Source: Comamonadaceae bacterium | Lineage (GTDB): Bacteria; Pseudomonadota; Gammaproteobacteria; Burkholderiales; Burkholderiaceae_C | Direction: 5' to 3' | NCBI GenBank assembly: GCA_947450675.1 | Contig: CANFWI010000006.1 | Span: forward strand, 65,447 to 99,101 | Length of the DNA stretch: 33,655 nucleotides | Shown here: one piece after another, positions 16,412 to 27,145 of the stretch | Numbering within the stretch: position 1 is the first letter of the stretch | Layout of the letters: each line of letters opens with the position of its first letter | Notes under the pieces: generated by a model | Databases searched by the model: none | Told to the model about the DNA's origin: nothing | The model's input: the letters and a program-made list of their open reading frames with translations, nothing else | Translations under genes and position numbers: made by a program

Positions 16412-17335
16412 TCACCAAGCTGGCGCTAGTTGCGCCAAGCCTTTGGGGGCAGTCTTGTCGTCGGTGAAGCTGACGATTTCGTAGGCCTCTGGGTGCGCCA
16501 ACAACTCACGCAGCAGCAGGTTGTTCATCGCGTGGCCAGAGCGAAAAGCGCTGTAGGCTGCCAGCAAAGGTTTGCCCAGCAGATACAGATCGCCCATGGC
16601 GTCCAGAATCTTGTGTTTGACGAACTCGTCGTTGTACCGCAGGCCTTCGGTGTTGAGGACTTTGTAGTCGTCCATGACAATGGCATTGTCCAGACCGCCC
16701 CCCATCGCCAAGCCGTTGGCACGCATCATCTCCACGTCTTTGGTGAAGCCGAAGGTGCGGGCACGTGCGATGTCGCGGGTGTACGAATCTGCGCCCATGT
16801 CGAACTCAACGCGCTGGCCAGTGGAGTCCACAGCGGGATGGTCAAAATCAATCTCAAAGCTGAGCTTATAGCCTTCGTAAGGGCTCAGGCGTGCCCACTT
16901 GGTGCTGGCGCCCTCGCCTTCGCGGACTTCGACGGGTTGGATGACTCGCACAAACTTTTTGGGGGTCTGTTGCAAGGTGATGCCGGCCGACTGCAGCAAG
17001 AAGACAAACGAGGCCGCCGAGCCGTCCAAAATAGGCACTTCTTCAGCGGTGATGTCGATGAAAAGATTGTCAATGCCAAGACCGGCGCAAGCCGACATCA
17101 GATGCTCAACCGTGAACACTTTGGCGTTGCCATTGGAAATGGTCGAAGCCATGCGGGTGTCTGTCACCGCCACCGCAGACACCACGATGTCCACCGGCTG
17201 CGGTAAATCAACCCGCCGAAAAACGATGCCCGTGTCGGGCGGCGCAGGGCGCAACGTCAACTCAACGCGTTGGCCACTGTGCAGGCCAACGCCCACCGCT
17301 TTGGTGAGGGATTTGAGGGTTCTTTGGGCCAGCAT
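16412..17335 (-). CDS. lpxC: LpxC, UDP-3-O-acyl-N-acetylglucosamine deacetylase
   Basis: LpxC is the zinc deacetylase that commits UDP-3-O-acyl-GlcNAc to lipid A synthesis, in the cytoplasm. The 307-residue protein has the family start [22 protein letters not shown], the zinc-site His in TVEHLMSA near residue 78, EVPILDGSA, the zinc-site [14 protein letters not shown] (His and Asp), and the catalytic His in [10 protein letters not shown]. Length is normal. The N-terminus fixes the start, yet no Shine-Dalgarno is present: TAAAAT ends 6 nt before the ATG. It lies 111 nt after ftsZ, the usual end of the dcw cluster, and is followed by the 58-residue membrane protein. Confidence 0.97.
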   Translation of the reverse strand: MLAQRTLKSLTKAVGVGLHSGQRVELTLRPAPPDTGIVFRRVDLPQPVDIVVSAVAVTDTRMASTISNGNAKVFTVEHLMSACAGLGIDNLFIDITAEEVPILDGSAASFVFLLQSAGITLQQTPKKFVRVIQPVEVREGEGASTKWARLSPYEGYKLSFEIDFDHPAVDSTGQRVEFDMGADSYTRDIARARTFGFTKDVEMMRANGLAMGGGLDNAIVMDDYKVLNTEGLRYNDEFVKHKILDAMGDLYLLGKPLLAAYSAFRSGHAMNNLLLRELLAHPEAYEIVSFTDDKTAPKGLAQLAPAW

Positions 17336-17341
17336 TGTGCT

Positions 17342-17347
17342 ATTTTA
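17342..17347 (-). promoter_or_regulatory. Putative -10 box (TAAAAT) of lpxC
   Basis: TAAAAT, five of six consensus positions, ends exactly 6 nt before the lpxC ATG. No Shine-Dalgarno separates them, and the -35 region (TTACCC at 19-nt spacing at best) is weak. Probable leaderless transcript start in addition to read-through from ftsZ. Confidence 0.5.
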
Positions 17348-17446
17348 ATTTGCACCGCGGTTCTGCGGGTAAATAAGGGCTCTGCCCCTTCGCAAAGCTG
17401 CGCCCGCCCCAGACGGGACGAGCGCAAGCGTCGCGAGGTGGTCAGC

Positions 17447-18676
17447 TCAGTCGGCTTGCTTGCGTAAAAAGGCCGGGATTTCGAAGTCGTCCATGCCGCC
17501 CAAGGTCAAAGCGTCAACCTTGGCCGCCGCTTGCGTCCGATTGGTACGCCACACGCTTGGCACGGCCATGTTGCCGTAGTCATGCTGTGTCGTCGGCATG
17601 GGTTGCACATTGCTGCTGAAAGACTGCGCAGCAGTGCCGACGGCCATGTTCAGCACGGGCAGATTGTCGGTACCGGTGCGCAGCACTTGCAACGGCGGCG
17701 CGGTGCGGCGAATCGTCTGACGGCTCAAGCCGGTTGCCACCACCGTGACGCGAATTTCGTCACCGAGTTCGTCGTCGTACGCGGTGCCGTAAATCACGTG
17801 CGCATCGGGCGAAGCATAGGCACGAATGGTGTTCATGGCCAACTTGGATTCGCTCAATTTGAGCGAGCCCTTGGCGGCCGTGATCAGCACCAACACGCCT
17901 TTGGCGCCTGACAGGTCAATGCCTTCTAGCAGCGGGCAAGCCACCGCCTGCTCTGCGGCGATGCGTGCGCGATCAGGACCGCTGGCGACTGCCGTGCCCA
18001 TCATGGCTTTGCCGGGTTCGCCCATGACCGTGCGCACGTCTTCAAAGTCGACGTTGACGTGGCCCGGCACGTTGATAATTTCCGCAATACCGCCGACCGC
18101 ATTTTTCAGCACGTCGTTGGCATGGGCAAAGGCTTCGTCTTGGGTGACGTCATCGCCCAGCACGTCGAGCAGTTTTTCATTCAGCACAACGATCAGCGAA
18201 TCGACATTGGCTTCGAGTTCGGTCAGGCCGCTGTCGGCGTTTGTCATGCGACGGCCGCCTTCCCAGTCGAACGGCTTGGTGACCACGCCGACGGTGAGAA
18301 TGCCCATTTCTTTGGCGATACGGGCGATCACTGGCGCAGCCCCAGTGCCGGTACCGCCGCCCATACCCGCCGTGATGAACAACATGTGCGCGCCAGCGAT
18401 GGCTTCACGAATGTCGTCCACCGCGAGTTCAGCCGCATCGCGACCTTTTTCGGGTTTGCTGCCAGCGCCCAGACCACTGCCACCGAGTTGGATGGTCTTG
18501 TGCGCGGTGCCACGACCGAGCGCTTGCGCGTCGGTGTTGGCGCAGATGAATTCGACGCCTTGCACGCCACTTTCAATCATGTGCTCAACAGCATTGCCGC
18601 CGCCACCGCCCACGCCGATCACCTTGATCAAGGTGCCTTGGTTGAACTCTTCAATCTCGATCATTTCGATGCTCAT
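17447..18676 (-). CDS. ftsZ: FtsZ, tubulin-like cell division GTPase
   Basis: FtsZ assembles the cytoplasmic Z-ring at midcell. The 409-residue protein has IKVIGVGGGGGNAV near residue 17, the tubulin signature GGGTGTG at about 106-112, NVDFEDVRTVM, a variable linker from about 320, and the C-terminal peptide DFEIPAFLRKQ that binds FtsA and ZipA. I start at ATG 18676 because AGGAGG lies 5 nt upstream; the frame is open 8 codons further to a TTG at 18700, but that would place the ribosome site inside the gene. The 138-nt gap after ftsA holds no gene and no clear promoter. Confidence 0.97.
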   Translation of the reverse strand: MSIEMIEIEEFNQGTLIKVIGVGGGGGNAVEHMIESGVQGVEFICANTDAQALGRGTAHKTIQLGGSGLGAGSKPEKGRDAAELAVDDIREAIAGAHMLFITAGMGGGTGTGAAPVIARIAKEMGILTVGVVTKPFDWEGGRRMTNADSGLTELEANVDSLIVVLNEKLLDVLGDDVTQDEAFAHANDVLKNAVGGIAEIINVPGHVNVDFEDVRTVMGEPGKAMMGTAVASGPDRARIAAEQAVACPLLEGIDLSGAKGVLVLITAAKGSLKLSESKLAMNTIRAYASPDAHVIYGTAYDDELGDEIRVTVVATGLSRQTIRRTAPPLQVLRTGTDNLPVLNMAVGTAAQSFSSNVQPMPTTQHDYGNMAVPSVWRTNRTQAAAKVDALTLGGMDDFEIPAFLRKQAD

Positions 18677-18681
18677 GGGAG

Positions 18682-18687
18682 CCTCCT
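18682..18687 (-). promoter_or_regulatory. Strong ribosome binding site (AGGAGG) deciding the ftsZ start
   Basis: A full AGGAGG lies 5 nt before the ATG at 18676. It is the strongest ribosome site in the dcw block, consistent with the need for much more FtsZ than FtsQ or FtsA. Confidence 0.85.
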
Positions 18688-18814
18688 GTTTGTTTTGCAA
18701 TTACTTGGATTCGGTTCATTTTTTGGTTTCAGCATGATTTTTATGACGGCGGGTCAGCCCCTCCCGAATGTGTTGGACAAGATGAGGCCGGACGTTGCAT
18801 TGAAAAATGAATCA

Positions 18815-20044
18815 TCAGAAGTTCCCCACTAACCAGTCTTTGACCTTGCCAAAAGCGTTGTGCATGCTGCCGGCTTTTTGCGACACCTTGTAGCCGCGCA
18901 TGCGTGCCAGCCGGGCTTCTTCCAGCAGGCCCATCACGGTGGAGGCGCGAGCCTGCGCGACCATGTCTGACAGCGCGCTCGAGTAACGCGGCATGCCGCG
19001 CCTGACCGGCTTCAGAAAGATGTCTTCACCCAGTTCGACCATGCCCGGCATGACGGCGCTACCGCCGGTGATGACGATGCCTGAAGACAGGACTTCCTCG
19101 TAGCCTGATTCGCGGATGACCTGCTGCACCAGCGAGTAAATTTCTTCGATGCGGGGCTCGATCACGCCGGCCAGCGCTTGGCGGCTGAGCATGCGCGGTC
19201 CACGGTCGCCCAGACCGGGCACTTCGACTTGCCGCTCTGGGTCGGCCAGCAGTTGCTTGGCGCAACCGTTTTCGACTTTGATGTCTTCAGCGTCTTTGGT
19301 CGGCGTGCGCAGCGCCATGGCGATGTCGCTGGTGATCAAGTCGCCGGCAATTGGGATCACCGCAGTGTGCCGAATCGCACCCCCCGTGAAGATCGCGACA
19401 TCGGTGGTGCCGGCGCCGATGTCGACCATCGCCACGCCCAGTTCGCGTTCGTCTTGCGTCAACACAGCGAGGCTAGAAGCCAGTGGATTCAACATCAACT
19501 GGTCAACTTCAAGACCACAACGACGCACGCACTTGATGATGTTTTCAGCCGCGCTTTGTGCACCGGTGACGATGTGAATTTTGGCTTCCAGACGGATGCC
19601 GCTCATGCCGATCGGTTCGCGCACATCTTGCCCGTCAATCACAAACTCTTGTGGCTCAACCAACAACAAGCGCTGGTCGGTTGAGATGTTGATGGCCTTG
19701 GCGGTTTCAATCACCCGGGCGACGTCGGCCTGGCTGACTTCCTTGTCTTTGACGGCGACCATGCCGCTGGAGTTGATGCCGCGGATATGGCTACCGGTGA
19801 TGCCGGTGTAGACGCGGCCAATCTTGCAATCCGCCATCAGCTCAGCTTCTTTGAGCGCCTGCTGAATGCTTTGCACGGTGGCGTCAATATTGACCACCAC
19901 ACCGCGCTTGAGCCCACTGCTGGCTGCGATGCCGAGGCCCGCCAATTTGAGCTCGCCATTGAGCAATATTTCAGCTACCACCACCATCACTTTACTGGTG
20001 CCGATGTCGAGTCCGACAACCAGATCTTTGTATTCTTTGGCCAT
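18815..20044 (-). CDS. ftsA: FtsA, actin-like Z-ring membrane anchor
   Basis: FtsA tethers FtsZ to the inner membrane and recruits later division proteins. The 409-residue protein has the actin-family phosphate 1 motif VVGLDIGTSKVMVVVAE, phosphate 2 MVDIGAGTTDVAIFTGG, the adenosine motif GIVITGGSAVMPGM, and the 1C/SHS2 region in the first third. The C-terminus ends in GKVKDWLVGNF, a short amphipathic helix fit for membrane binding. AAGGA lies just upstream of the ATG. It starts 12 nt after ftsQ and is the only clear break before ftsZ. Confidence 0.97.
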   Translation of the reverse strand: MAKEYKDLVVGLDIGTSKVMVVVAEILLNGELKLAGLGIAASSGLKRGVVVNIDATVQSIQQALKEAELMADCKIGRVYTGITGSHIRGINSSGMVAVKDKEVSQADVARVIETAKAINISTDQRLLLVEPQEFVIDGQDVREPIGMSGIRLEAKIHIVTGAQSAAENIIKCVRRCGLEVDQLMLNPLASSLAVLTQDERELGVAMVDIGAGTTDVAIFTGGAIRHTAVIPIAGDLITSDIAMALRTPTKDAEDIKVENGCAKQLLADPERQVEVPGLGDRGPRMLSRQALAGVIEPRIEEIYSLVQQVIRESGYEEVLSSGIVITGGSAVMPGMVELGEDIFLKPVRRGMPRYSSALSDMVAQARASTVMGLLEEARLARMRGYKVSQKAGSMHNAFGKVKDWLVGNF

Positions 20045-20056
20045 AGTCCTTAAACC

Positions 20057-20857
20057 TTATTTCTTTATCTGTTTGCCGTCGACGCCAACCGTCGTGACGC
20101 CGCTCAACTTGATCGCATACCCGTTGCCATAACGCAAGTCGGCCGACTGCAGATTGCGCCCGAATTTAGACGAGGTCTGGGCCACTGTGTCGACAAAACG
20201 TTGAACCCTGGCTTGAATATCGGCCGGGCTTCCCAACCCCATTTCAATCACGCCACCACCCTCTAACATGACGCGCCAGCTGCCGCGATGGGTCAACTCC
20301 AACTCGACCAAATTGATGTCGAGTTTGGCCAGCAACGGCGCGACCGCCTGATAGCCTTGCAGCACCAAAGCGGCTTGCCCATCGGGACCCGTCAGCAATG
20401 GCAGGTCTTCCGCCTCGACGTCGCCCTGATTGACTTCAAAGACTTCGCCGAAACTATTCACCAATCGCACGTCAGCCTCAGGACCCCAAAACGCCACGGC
20501 TTGATGCTCTTGCAATGCCACCCGAAGGCGATCCGGAAACTCGCGTCGGACAACGGCCCGACGAATCCAAGGCACGCCCTCGAACGCATTGCGGGTTCGC
20601 GCCAGATCCAGCGTGAAGAAATTGCCATTGAGCTTCGGTGCCACATTGGCTCTCAGGGTCGCCGCGTTGTTGTGAGCCAAATCGTTGTCAATCCGGATGG
20701 CCTTCAAGCTGAACACCGGTTGCTTGGCCAGCCAGCCGAGTGCCGCCACCAACAACATGGCGGAAAACACCACACCGAAAGCGACCGCGGCATTGTTCAT
20801 CAGTCGGATGTCGAGCGGCAAGGCTTTGATGAAGGGTGCGGGCGCTGCGCGACTCAT
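20057..20857 (-). CDS. ftsQ: FtsQ, divisome scaffold
   Basis: FtsQ is a bitopic inner-membrane protein that links FtsA-side early division proteins to FtsL, FtsB and FtsI. The 266-residue protein has a basic N-terminal tail, one membrane helix at about 24-44 ([19 protein letters not shown]), a POTRA domain ([14 protein letters not shown] to about residue 115), then the beta domain containing [17 protein letters not shown] and GEVFEVN. The start overlaps the ddlB stop by ATGA. Length matches the betaproteobacterial form. Confidence 0.94.
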   Translation of the reverse strand: MSRAAPAPFIKALPLDIRLMNNAAVAFGVVFSAMLLVAALGWLAKQPVFSLKAIRIDNDLAHNNAATLRANVAPKLNGNFFTLDLARTRNAFEGVPWIRRAVVRREFPDRLRVALQEHQAVAFWGPEADVRLVNSFGEVFEVNQGDVEAEDLPLLTGPDGQAALVLQGYQAVAPLLAKLDINLVELELTHRGSWRVMLEGGGVIEMGLGSPADIQARVQRFVDTVAQTSSKFGRNLQSADLRYGNGYAIKLSGVTTVGVDGKQIKK

Positions 20858-21840
20858 ACGCTGACTCCCGCATTCAATGGAACGGACTGCTGATCAAGCG
20901 ATGCACTTTGCAGCACCGCCAAGCAGAGCGACTCATAGGACATGCCCGTCGCCCGCGCCGACATCGGCACTAATGAATGGCTCGTCATGCCGGGTGAGGT
21001 GTTCAGCTCTAGCAAATAGGGCTGGCGTGTTGCCGCGTCAATCATCACGTCGGCGCGCGCCCAGCCACGGCAGTTCAAAGTTTGGTAGGCCGCCAGCACC
21101 AGTTGTTGAATGGCGGCCTCTTCGCCCGCCGGCAAACCGCAGGGCACGATGTACTGCGTGGTGTCGGTGAAGTATTTATTTTGGTAGTCGTAGTTGCCTT
21201 CAGGCGCAACGATGCGGATGACCGGTAACGCCTGCGCTTCAGCGCCAGTGCCCAGCACCGGACAAGTGACTTCATCGCCACTGATGAACTGCTCGCACAA
21301 GATGTCGGCATCGAGCTGTTCGGCTTGGGCCACGGCGTCGGCCATTTGATGAGCGCTGGTGACTTTGCTCAAGCCGATCGACGAGCCCTCGCGGGCGGGT
21401 TTGACGATCAGCGGCAGACCCAGTGCGTCAGGCACAGCCATGACATCGGCAGCGCTGTAAACACCACGCCGCAATAAAACATAGCGCGGCGTGCTCAAGC
21501 CATCGGCCAGCCAGATCCGCTTGGTCATGACTTTGTCGATGCAGATGCTCGACGCCATCACACCGGAGCCGGTGTACGGAATACCCAACAATTCGAGCGC
21601 GCCCTGCACAGTGCCGTCTTCGCCAAAGCGGCCGTGCAAGGCAATGAAGCAGCGCGTGAAACCCTCTGTCTTGAGCTCGTTCAGCGGCCGCTCGGCGGGG
21701 TCAAAAGCGTGGGCGTCGACGCCTTGCGATCGCAAAGCCGCCAGCACGCCCTGACCCGACATGAGCGAGATGGCACGCTCCGCCGAGTGCCCGCCCATGA
21801 GCACGGCAACTTTTCCGAAACTGGCAGGATCAGTGCGCAT
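20854..21840 (-). CDS. ddlB: DdlB, D-alanine--D-alanine ligase
   Basis: DdlB makes the D-Ala-D-Ala dipeptide used by MurF. The 328-residue ATP-grasp enzyme shows [16 protein letters not shown] at the N-terminus, [27 protein letters not shown], the ATP-binding [14 protein letters not shown], and metal-binding [16 protein letters not shown] set the start at ATG 21840, which has GGAGG 5 nt upstream and fits the family N-terminus; the frame extends 43 codons further into murC but that stretch reads as non-protein sequence. It overlaps murC by 11 nt and ftsQ by 4 nt. Confidence 0.96.
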   Translation of the reverse strand: MRTDPASFGKVAVLMGGHSAERAISLMSGQGVLAALRSQGVDAHAFDPAERPLNELKTEGFTRCFIALHGRFGEDGTVQGALELLGIPYTGSGVMASSICIDKVMTKRIWLADGLSTPRYVLLRRGVYSAADVMAVPDALGLPLIVKPAREGSSIGLSKVTSAHQMADAVAQAEQLDADILCEQFISGDEVTCPVLGTGAEAQALPVIRIVAPEGNYDYQNKYFTDTTQYIVPCGLPAGEEAAIQQLVLAAYQTLNCRGWARADVMIDAATRQPYLLELNTSPGMTSHSLVPMSARATGMSYESLCLAVLQSASLDQQSVPLNAGVSV

Positions 21841-23239
21841 GCACACCTCCCAAGGCAACCACCTTGCCGGGCACCAGACCGATCGAGCCTGCACCCATGC
21901 AAACCACCACGTCGCCGGCTTGCGCCAGATCCAGAATCGCTTGCGGCATGGCGTCGATCGCGTCGACAAACACAGGCTCTAATTTGCCGGCGATGCGCAA
22001 TGCGCGCGTCAGGGCACGACCGTCCGCCGCCACGATGGGCGCTTCACCCGCGGCATACACCTCGGCCAACAGCACGGCATCGGCTTGGCCAATGACTTTG
22101 ACGAAATCTTCAAAACAATCTCGGGTGCGGCTGAAACGGTGTGGCTGAAAAGACAGCACGAGTCGTCGACCCGGAAATGCACCGCGCGCAGCAGCCAGTG
22201 TGGCGGCCATCTCGACCGGGTGATGACCGTAGTCGTCAATCAATGTGAAGTGACCGCCTGCAGCGACAGGCACATCGCCGTAGCGTTGAAAACGCCGGCC
22301 CACGCCGTTGAATTCAGCCAGCGCTTTTTGCACGGCTGCATCCGGAATATCAAGCTCGACCGCCACCGCAATGGCCGACAGCGCATTCAACACGTTGTGC
22401 TCGCCGGGCAGGTTCAGCACCACCGCCATGTCTGGCATCGTGACACCGTTGCGGCGCTGCACCGTGAAATGCATTTGGCCATTCACGTGGCGCACATCAA
22501 CAGCGCGCACTTGGGCGCCTTCATGGAAGCCGTAGCTGGTGACCGGGCAGGAGACCTGCGCGGTGATGTCGCGCACAGCCGCATCGTCCGTGCACAAAAT
22601 CGCGGTGCCATAAAAAGGCATGCGGTGCAGAAAGTCGACAAAGGCAGCCTTCAGCTTTTCAAAGTCGTGGCCATAGGTTTCCATGTGGTCGGCGTCGATA
22701 TTGGTGACCACCGCCATCACCGGCAGCAGGTTCAAAAACGAGGCGTCGGATTCGTCAGCCTCGACCACGATGTAGTCGCCAGAACCTAATTTAGCGTTGG
22801 TGCCCGCACTGTTGAGACGACCGCCAATCACGTAGGTCGGATCTAACCCGGCTTCGGCCAAAACACTGGCGACCAGGCTGGTGGTGGTGGTTTTTCCGTG
22901 TGTGCCTGCAATCGCGATGCCGCGTTTGAGGCGCATCAATTCAGCCAACATGAGGGCGCGCGGCACCACTGGAATGTGTTTTTCTCGTGCTGCGACGACT
23001 TCCGGATTGTCTGATTTCACCGCCGTCGACGTAACCACGGCGTCGACCGTGGCCAGGTTGCTGGCCGTGTGGCCGACATAGGTTTTGATGCCCAAGCCAG
23101 CCAATCGACGCAGCGTTGCGCTGTCGGCCAAGTCTGAGCCGGAAATCACATAGCCGAGGTTGTGCAGCACTTCCGCAATGCCGGACATGCCGGAGCCACC
23201 GATGCCGATGAAGTGAATATTCTTGACAGCGTGCTTCAT
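21830..23239 (-). CDS. murC: MurC, UDP-MurNAc--L-alanine ligase
   Basis: MurC adds L-Ala to UDP-MurNAc, the first residue of the stem peptide. The 469-residue protein begins with the N-terminal UDP-binding [20 protein letters not shown], has the ATP loop [11 protein letters not shown] near residue 115, [10 protein letters not shown] in the central domain, and [10 protein letters not shown] plus FQPHRFSRT in the C-terminal domain, all MurC-specific forms. ATG overlaps the murG stop by 4 nt. Length matches the family. Confidence 0.97.
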   Translation of the reverse strand: MKHAVKNIHFIGIGGSGMSGIAEVLHNLGYVISGSDLADSATLRRLAGLGIKTYVGHTASNLATVDAVVTSTAVKSDNPEVVAAREKHIPVVPRALMLAELMRLKRGIAIAGTHGKTTTTSLVASVLAEAGLDPTYVIGGRLNSAGTNAKLGSGDYIVVEADESDASFLNLLPVMAVVTNIDADHMETYGHDFEKLKAAFVDFLHRMPFYGTAILCTDDAAVRDITAQVSCPVTSYGFHEGAQVRAVDVRHVNGQMHFTVQRRNGVTMPDMAVVLNLPGEHNVLNALSAIAVAVELDIPDAAVQKALAEFNGVGRRFQRYGDVPVAAGGHFTLIDDYGHHPVEMAATLAAARGAFPGRRLVLSFQPHRFSRTRDCFEDFVKVIGQADAVLLAEVYAAGEAPIVAADGRALTRALRIAGKLEPVFVDAIDAMPQAILDLAQAGDVVVCMGAGSIGLVPGKVVALGGVHAH

Positions 23240-24318
23240 CGAGCCAATTCCTCACAGGCCGCGACGACACTCGCCGTGGCATTGATTTTTTTCATTTGAT
23301 GCGCGGCCTCAGCACGCTCTAAGAGATTGGCCCGCGTCATGGTTTGCAGCAAGCCAGCCAAGCCTTCTGCCGTCAAGTCGGACTGCTGGACCAACCAGCC
23401 ACCGCCGGCCTCGACCAGAAAGCGGGCATTCAGCGTTTGGTGGTCATCTACGGCAGAGGGGAATGGCACAAACAGAGCTGCGGCCCCCACTGCGGCAATT
23501 TCAGTCACGGTGCTGGCGCCAGCGCGGCCAATGATGAGGTCGACTTCGGCAAAGGCTTTCGCCGTGTCGTCAATGAAGGGCGTCAATTCGGCCAACACGC
23601 CAGCTTGCGCATAGTTGTTGCGCAGCGCTTCAATTTGTTGGGTGCCACTCTGATGAAGCACCAGCGGCCGACTGGCTTCGCTCATCAGCGCCAGTGCTTT
23701 GGGCACCAATTCATTCAAAGCCCGCGCACCCAGACTGCCGCCCACCACCAACAATTTGAGTGAGCCACTGCGACCAGCAAAACGGGCAGCGGGTTCAGCT
23801 TGTTGCGTGAAGGCTGTGCGCAATGGATTACCCACCCACTCGGCTTTTTTGAAGACATTCGGAAAGGCCGTGAAGATGCGATCCGCCACACCCGCCAGCA
23901 CACGGTTGGCCATGCCGGCGACTGAATTTTGCTCATGCAAAATGAGCGGCTTGCCCAGCAGAACAGCCATCATGCCGCCCGGGAAACTGACGTAACCGCC
24001 CAAGCCGATGACCACATCGGGCTTGACCCGGCGCAGCACCTGAAAGCTTTGCCAGAAAGCTTGCAGCAGACGCAGCGGCAACAAAGCCAGCGTCACCAGA
24101 CCCTTGCCGCGCACGCCTGAGAAATCAATCGCCTCAAAGGCAAAGCCGCTGGCCGGCACCCACTGGCTTTCCATGCTCGGCTGACCGACGCGGCCCTTGC
24201 CGCCCAACCAATGCACCTGCCAACCGCGCTCGCGCAAGGCTTCAGCCACTGCCAGACCTGGGAAGATATGCCCGCCTGTACCACCGGCCATGACGAGGGC
24301 TGTCAGAGGACGCTTCAC
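23236..24318 (-). CDS. murG: MurG, lipid II synthase (GlcNAc transferase)
   Basis: MurG transfers GlcNAc from UDP-GlcNAc to lipid I at the inner face of the membrane. The 360-residue GT28 enzyme has the first G-loop [42 protein letters not shown], the second G-loop [13 protein letters not shown], and the UDP-GlcNAc site [26 protein letters not shown] overlaps join it to ftsW before and murC after, so the three are likely translated together. Confidence 0.97.
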   Translation of the reverse strand: MKRPLTALVMAGGTGGHIFPGLAVAEALRERGWQVHWLGGKGRVGQPSMESQWVPASGFAFEAIDFSGVRGKGLVTLALLPLRLLQAFWQSFQVLRRVKPDVVIGLGGYVSFPGGMMAVLLGKPLILHEQNSVAGMANRVLAGVADRIFTAFPNVFKKAEWVGNPLRTAFTQQAEPAARFAGRSGSLKLLVVGGSLGARALNELVPKALALMSEASRPLVLHQSGTQQIEALRNNYAQAGVLAELTPFIDDTAKAFAEVDLIIGRAGASTVTEIAAVGAAALFVPFPSAVDDHQTLNARFLVEAGGGWLVQQSDLTAEGLAGLLQTMTRANLLERAEAAHQMKKINATASVVAACEELAR

Positions 24319-25559
24319 AGTCGGCCTCCCCGCATCAGCACGCGATTTTCGTAATCAATACGCAGCACCACGGCCAGCGCCACCAAGTTCATCAGAATGG
24401 CCGATCCGCCATAACTCATCAGCGGCAAGGTCAGGCCCTTGGTTGGCAAAGCACCCAGGTTCACGCCCATGTTGATGAAGGTCTGAAAGCCCATCCAAAT
24501 ACCCACCCCTTGCGCCACCAGTCCAGCAAACAAGCGGTCCAGTGCAATCGACTGGCGACCGATGTGGATGAGCCGACGGGTCAGCCACAGGAACAGGCCC
24601 AACAAGGTCAGTACGCCCACCAAGCCGAACTCTTCTCCAATCACTGCCAACAAAAAGTCGGTGTGCGCTTCCGGCAACCAGTTCAGTTTTTCGACACTGC
24701 CGCCCAGCCCAACGCCAAAAAATTCGCCCCGCCCAAAAGCAATCAAGGAGTGCGTTAACTGGTAACCCTTGCCGAGCGCATGCTTGGCATCCCACGGATC
24801 CAGGTACGCAAAAATCCGCTCGCGCCGCCATTCGCTCATGGCAACCATCAGTCCAAAGGCGATCACGACGACAGCTGAAATAACAAAGAACATGCGCGCG
24901 TTGACGCCACCCAAAAATAGGATCCCCATGGCAATGACCGAGATCACCATGAAGGCCCCCATGTCGGGTTCGGCCAGCAGCAAAACCCCGACCACCGCCA
25001 CGGCCGCAGCCATCGGCAGGACAGCGCGAAAGAAGCGCTCCTTGACCTCCATCTTGCGCACCATGTAGTCAGACGCGTAGATCAAGACCGCGAACTTGGC
25101 CAACTCAGACGGCTGGAAATTCATGAAGCCTAGCGAGATCCAGCGTCGTGAGCCATTCACGCCCTTGCCGACAAAAGGCAGTAAGACCAAGCCCAACATG
25201 ACGATGGAGCCAATGAACAGCCACGGGGCAAATTTTTCCCAAACTGACAGCGGTATTTGAAAAGTGATCAGCGCGACGGTGATGGCCAAACTCAAGGACA
25301 CCAGGTGTCGGATCAAAAAGTGGGTGTGCTCGTAGCGCGCGAACCTTGGGTTGTCCGGCATCGCGATCGAGGCCGAATAAACCATGATCAAACCCCACAG
25401 CAGGAGCGCCAACGTCACACCGACCAGCGCCTGGTCAAAGCCAAGCAGACGCACCGGCGCCGAGTTGCTGACACGGTCTAGGCTGGTGCGAACGGGCAAG
25501 GTCTCATTACCGCCCTGCGGTGCACCCACCCAGCCGATCAGTCGTGCGCTGATGCTCAT
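24315..25559 (-). CDS. ftsW: FtsW, SEDS septal peptidoglycan glycosyltransferase
   Basis: FtsW polymerises lipid II at the septum together with FtsI. The 414-residue protein has about ten membrane segments and SEDS motifs [48 protein letters not shown] and [17 protein letters not shown]. The N-terminal 40 residues are cytoplasmic and variable. Position between murD and murG in the dcw cluster separates it from RodA (3638-4792). It overlaps both neighbours by 4 nt. Confidence 0.96.
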   Translation of the reverse strand: MSISARLIGWVGAPQGGNETLPVRTSLDRVSNSAPVRLLGFDQALVGVTLALLLWGLIMVYSASIAMPDNPRFARYEHTHFLIRHLVSLSLAITVALITFQIPLSVWEKFAPWLFIGSIVMLGLVLLPFVGKGVNGSRRWISLGFMNFQPSELAKFAVLIYASDYMVRKMEVKERFFRAVLPMAAAVAVVGVLLLAEPDMGAFMVISVIAMGILFLGGVNARMFFVISAVVVIAFGLMVAMSEWRRERIFAYLDPWDAKHALGKGYQLTHSLIAFGRGEFFGVGLGGSVEKLNWLPEAHTDFLLAVIGEEFGLVGVLTLLGLFLWLTRRLIHIGRQSIALDRLFAGLVAQGVGIWMGFQTFINMGVNLGALPTKGLTLPLMSYGGSAILMNLVALAVVLRIDYENRVLMRGGRL

Positions 25560-27145
25560 ATGGAAACTCCTGCGTCCAGCGCCAGCGTCTGCACCGCGTC
25601 GCAGAACACCTGAGCGCGATGCCCGTAGTTGTCAAACATGTCGAAGCTGGCGCAGGCTGGTGACAACAGCACGGCGTCGCCGGGCTGCGCCAAACTGGCG
25701 GCGAGATCCACAGCGACCGGCATTGAATCGGCCACATGCATGTCAACACCCGATGCTTCAATCGCAGTTTGAATCAAAGGCGCGTCGCGCCCGATCAACA
25801 CCACGGCGCGTGCATAACGCGCCACCGGCTCAGCCAGCGGCGCAAAGTCTTGTCCCTTGCCTTCACCACCCAAAATCAACACCAGACGACGGTCGGGACC
25901 CAAACCATTCAGAGCCGCAACAGTGGCGCCCACGTTGGTGCCTTTGCTGTCGTCAAAATATTCGACTTCATTCACCACCGCAACCGACTCGAGCCGGTGC
26001 GGCTCGCCGCGGTAGTCGCGCAGACCATGCAACAGCGGTGCCATGGTGCAGCCGATAGCGTTCGCAAGACCCAAGGCGGCCAAGGCGTTGGTGGCGTTGT
26101 GACGACCGCGAATGCGCAAGGCATCAACCGGCATCAAGCGCTGCACATAAATGGGAATCTCTTCATCGCGCCGGCGTTTGATGGTTTCATCGGCCTCGGC
26201 CGCACGCACCAACCAAGCCATGCCGTTGACGGTTTCAATGCCGTAGTCACCCGGGCACTGCGGCACATCGGCGCCAAACGTTTGCACGTTGCGCAACTGC
26301 TTGCCTTTGACCAGCGCCGGCACAACCGCCATGACCTGTGGGTCATCGCGGTTCAGCAGCATGACGCCGGTGTGGCCGTAAATGGCAGATTTTGCTCGCA
26401 CATAAGCGGCCATGGAGCCATGCCAGTCGAGGTGGTCTTGGCTGATGTTCAGCACCGTTGCCACGCTCGGCTCAAAGCCGGTGACCTCGTCCAACTGAAA
26501 ACTAGACAACTCCAGCACCCACACATCAGGCAAGGATTCGGTGTCGATGCAGGCTTGCAAAGTGTCTAGCAATGTGGGGCCAATATTGCCCGCGACCGCG
26601 ACACTTTTTCCGGCGCGCTGCACCAGCTGCCCGGTCAACGAGGTGACGGTTGTTTTGCCATTGGTGCCGGTGATGGCGATGACCTTAGGACGGTACGGGA
26701 GCTTACGGGCGGGTTCAGCAGGTAGCTCGGCTGGTGACATAGATTCGTCGTCAGTCACGACCTCAGTCGCTTCTGCTTCTGCTTCTGCTTCTGCTTCTGC
26801 TTCGCCCAGCTCTCGCAGCGCCTCAGCGAACAAGGTGAGTTCATTGCCACAAGGCACGCCCTGCTCTTGGGCCGCTTGCAGCACGGGTGCGATCTCAGCG
26901 GGCGACAAACCAGGGCTGCGCAAAATCAAATCGAAGTGCTCGGTGCCCTTCATGAGTTCGGCGAAATCACCGGCTACAAACTTCACGGCTGGCCACTCTT
27001 GCTGCAAGGCGGCCAACTGCGGCGGTTCAGCCCGGGTATCGGCCACCGTCACGCGACTGCCATGGCCTGCGCACCAACGTGCCAAGGCCAAGCCGGACAA
27101 GCCGAGCCCGAGCACCAGAACATGTTGGGTGGCGAGTTTTTTCAT
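25556..27145 (-). CDS. murD: MurD, UDP-MurNAc-L-Ala--D-Glu ligase, with an acidic insert
   Basis: MurD adds D-Glu to UDP-MurNAc-L-Ala. The protein reads [16 protein letters not shown] at the N-terminus, [13 protein letters not shown] near residue 160, LELSSFQLD, and in the C-terminal part [26 protein letters not shown] and [14 protein letters not shown]. At 529 residues it is much longer than E. coli MurD (438). The excess includes an acidic linker (about 115-148) between the UDP-binding and ATPase domains that holds six Glu-Ala pairs. I start at ATG 27145 because it overlaps the mraY stop (ATGA) and gives the family N-terminus; 28 further upstream codons lie in mraY. Confidence 0.95.
   Translation of the reverse strand: MKKLATQHVLVLGLGLSGLALARWCAGHGSRVTVADTRAEPPQLAALQQEWPAVKFVAGDFAELMKGTEHFDLILRSPGLSPAEIAPVLQAAQEQGVPCGNELTLFAEALRELGEAEAEAEAEAEATEVVTDDESMSPAELPAEPARKLPYRPKVIAITGTNGKTTVTSLTGQLVQRAGKSVAVAGNIGPTLLDTLQACIDTESLPDVWVLELSSFQLDEVTGFEPSVATVLNISQDHLDWHGSMAAYVRAKSAIYGHTGVMLLNRDDPQVMAVVPALVKGKQLRNVQTFGADVPQCPGDYGIETVNGMAWLVRAAEADETIKRRRDEEIPIYVQRLMPVDALRIRGRHNATNALAALGLANAIGCTMAPLLHGLRDYRGEPHRLESVAVVNEVEYFDDSKGTNVGATVAALNGLGPDRRLVLILGGEGKGQDFAPLAEPVARYARAVVLIGRDAPLIQTAIEASGVDMHVADSMPVAVDLAASLAQPGDAVLLSPACASFDMFDNYGHRAQVFCDAVQTLALDAGVSI
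26768..26803 (-). repeat. In-frame hexanucleotide repeat (GAAGCA)n in murD
   Basis: Six tandem copies of GAAGC(A/G) on the coding strand give (Glu-Ala)6, residues about 115-126 of MurD. Five copies are identical, the last ends in G. The period of 6 keeps the frame whatever the copy number. Such perfect short tandem repeats are prone to slippage. Confidence 0.95.

Noticed and set aside
18677-18700. TTG start for ftsZ 8 codons upstream
   Set aside because: It would put the AGGAGG ribosome site inside the coding region. The ATG at 18676 is correctly spaced from it.
18677-18814. Promoter for ftsZ in the ftsA-ftsZ gap
   Set aside because: TTGTCC and several AT-rich hexamers exist, but no pair has suitable spacing, so I could not support a specific promoter.
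21841-21969. N-terminal extension of ddlB by 43 codons
   Set aside because: The stretch lies within murC, reads as Trp/Arg-rich nonsense, and the ATG at 21840 has a GGAGG site and the family N-terminus.
25736-26569. 277-codon plus-strand open frame opposite murD, and similar long antisense frames opposite murC, murE and ftsI
   Set aside because: They are shadows of high-GC coding sequence with His/Gln/Arg-rich translations and no domain, signal peptide or ribosome site.
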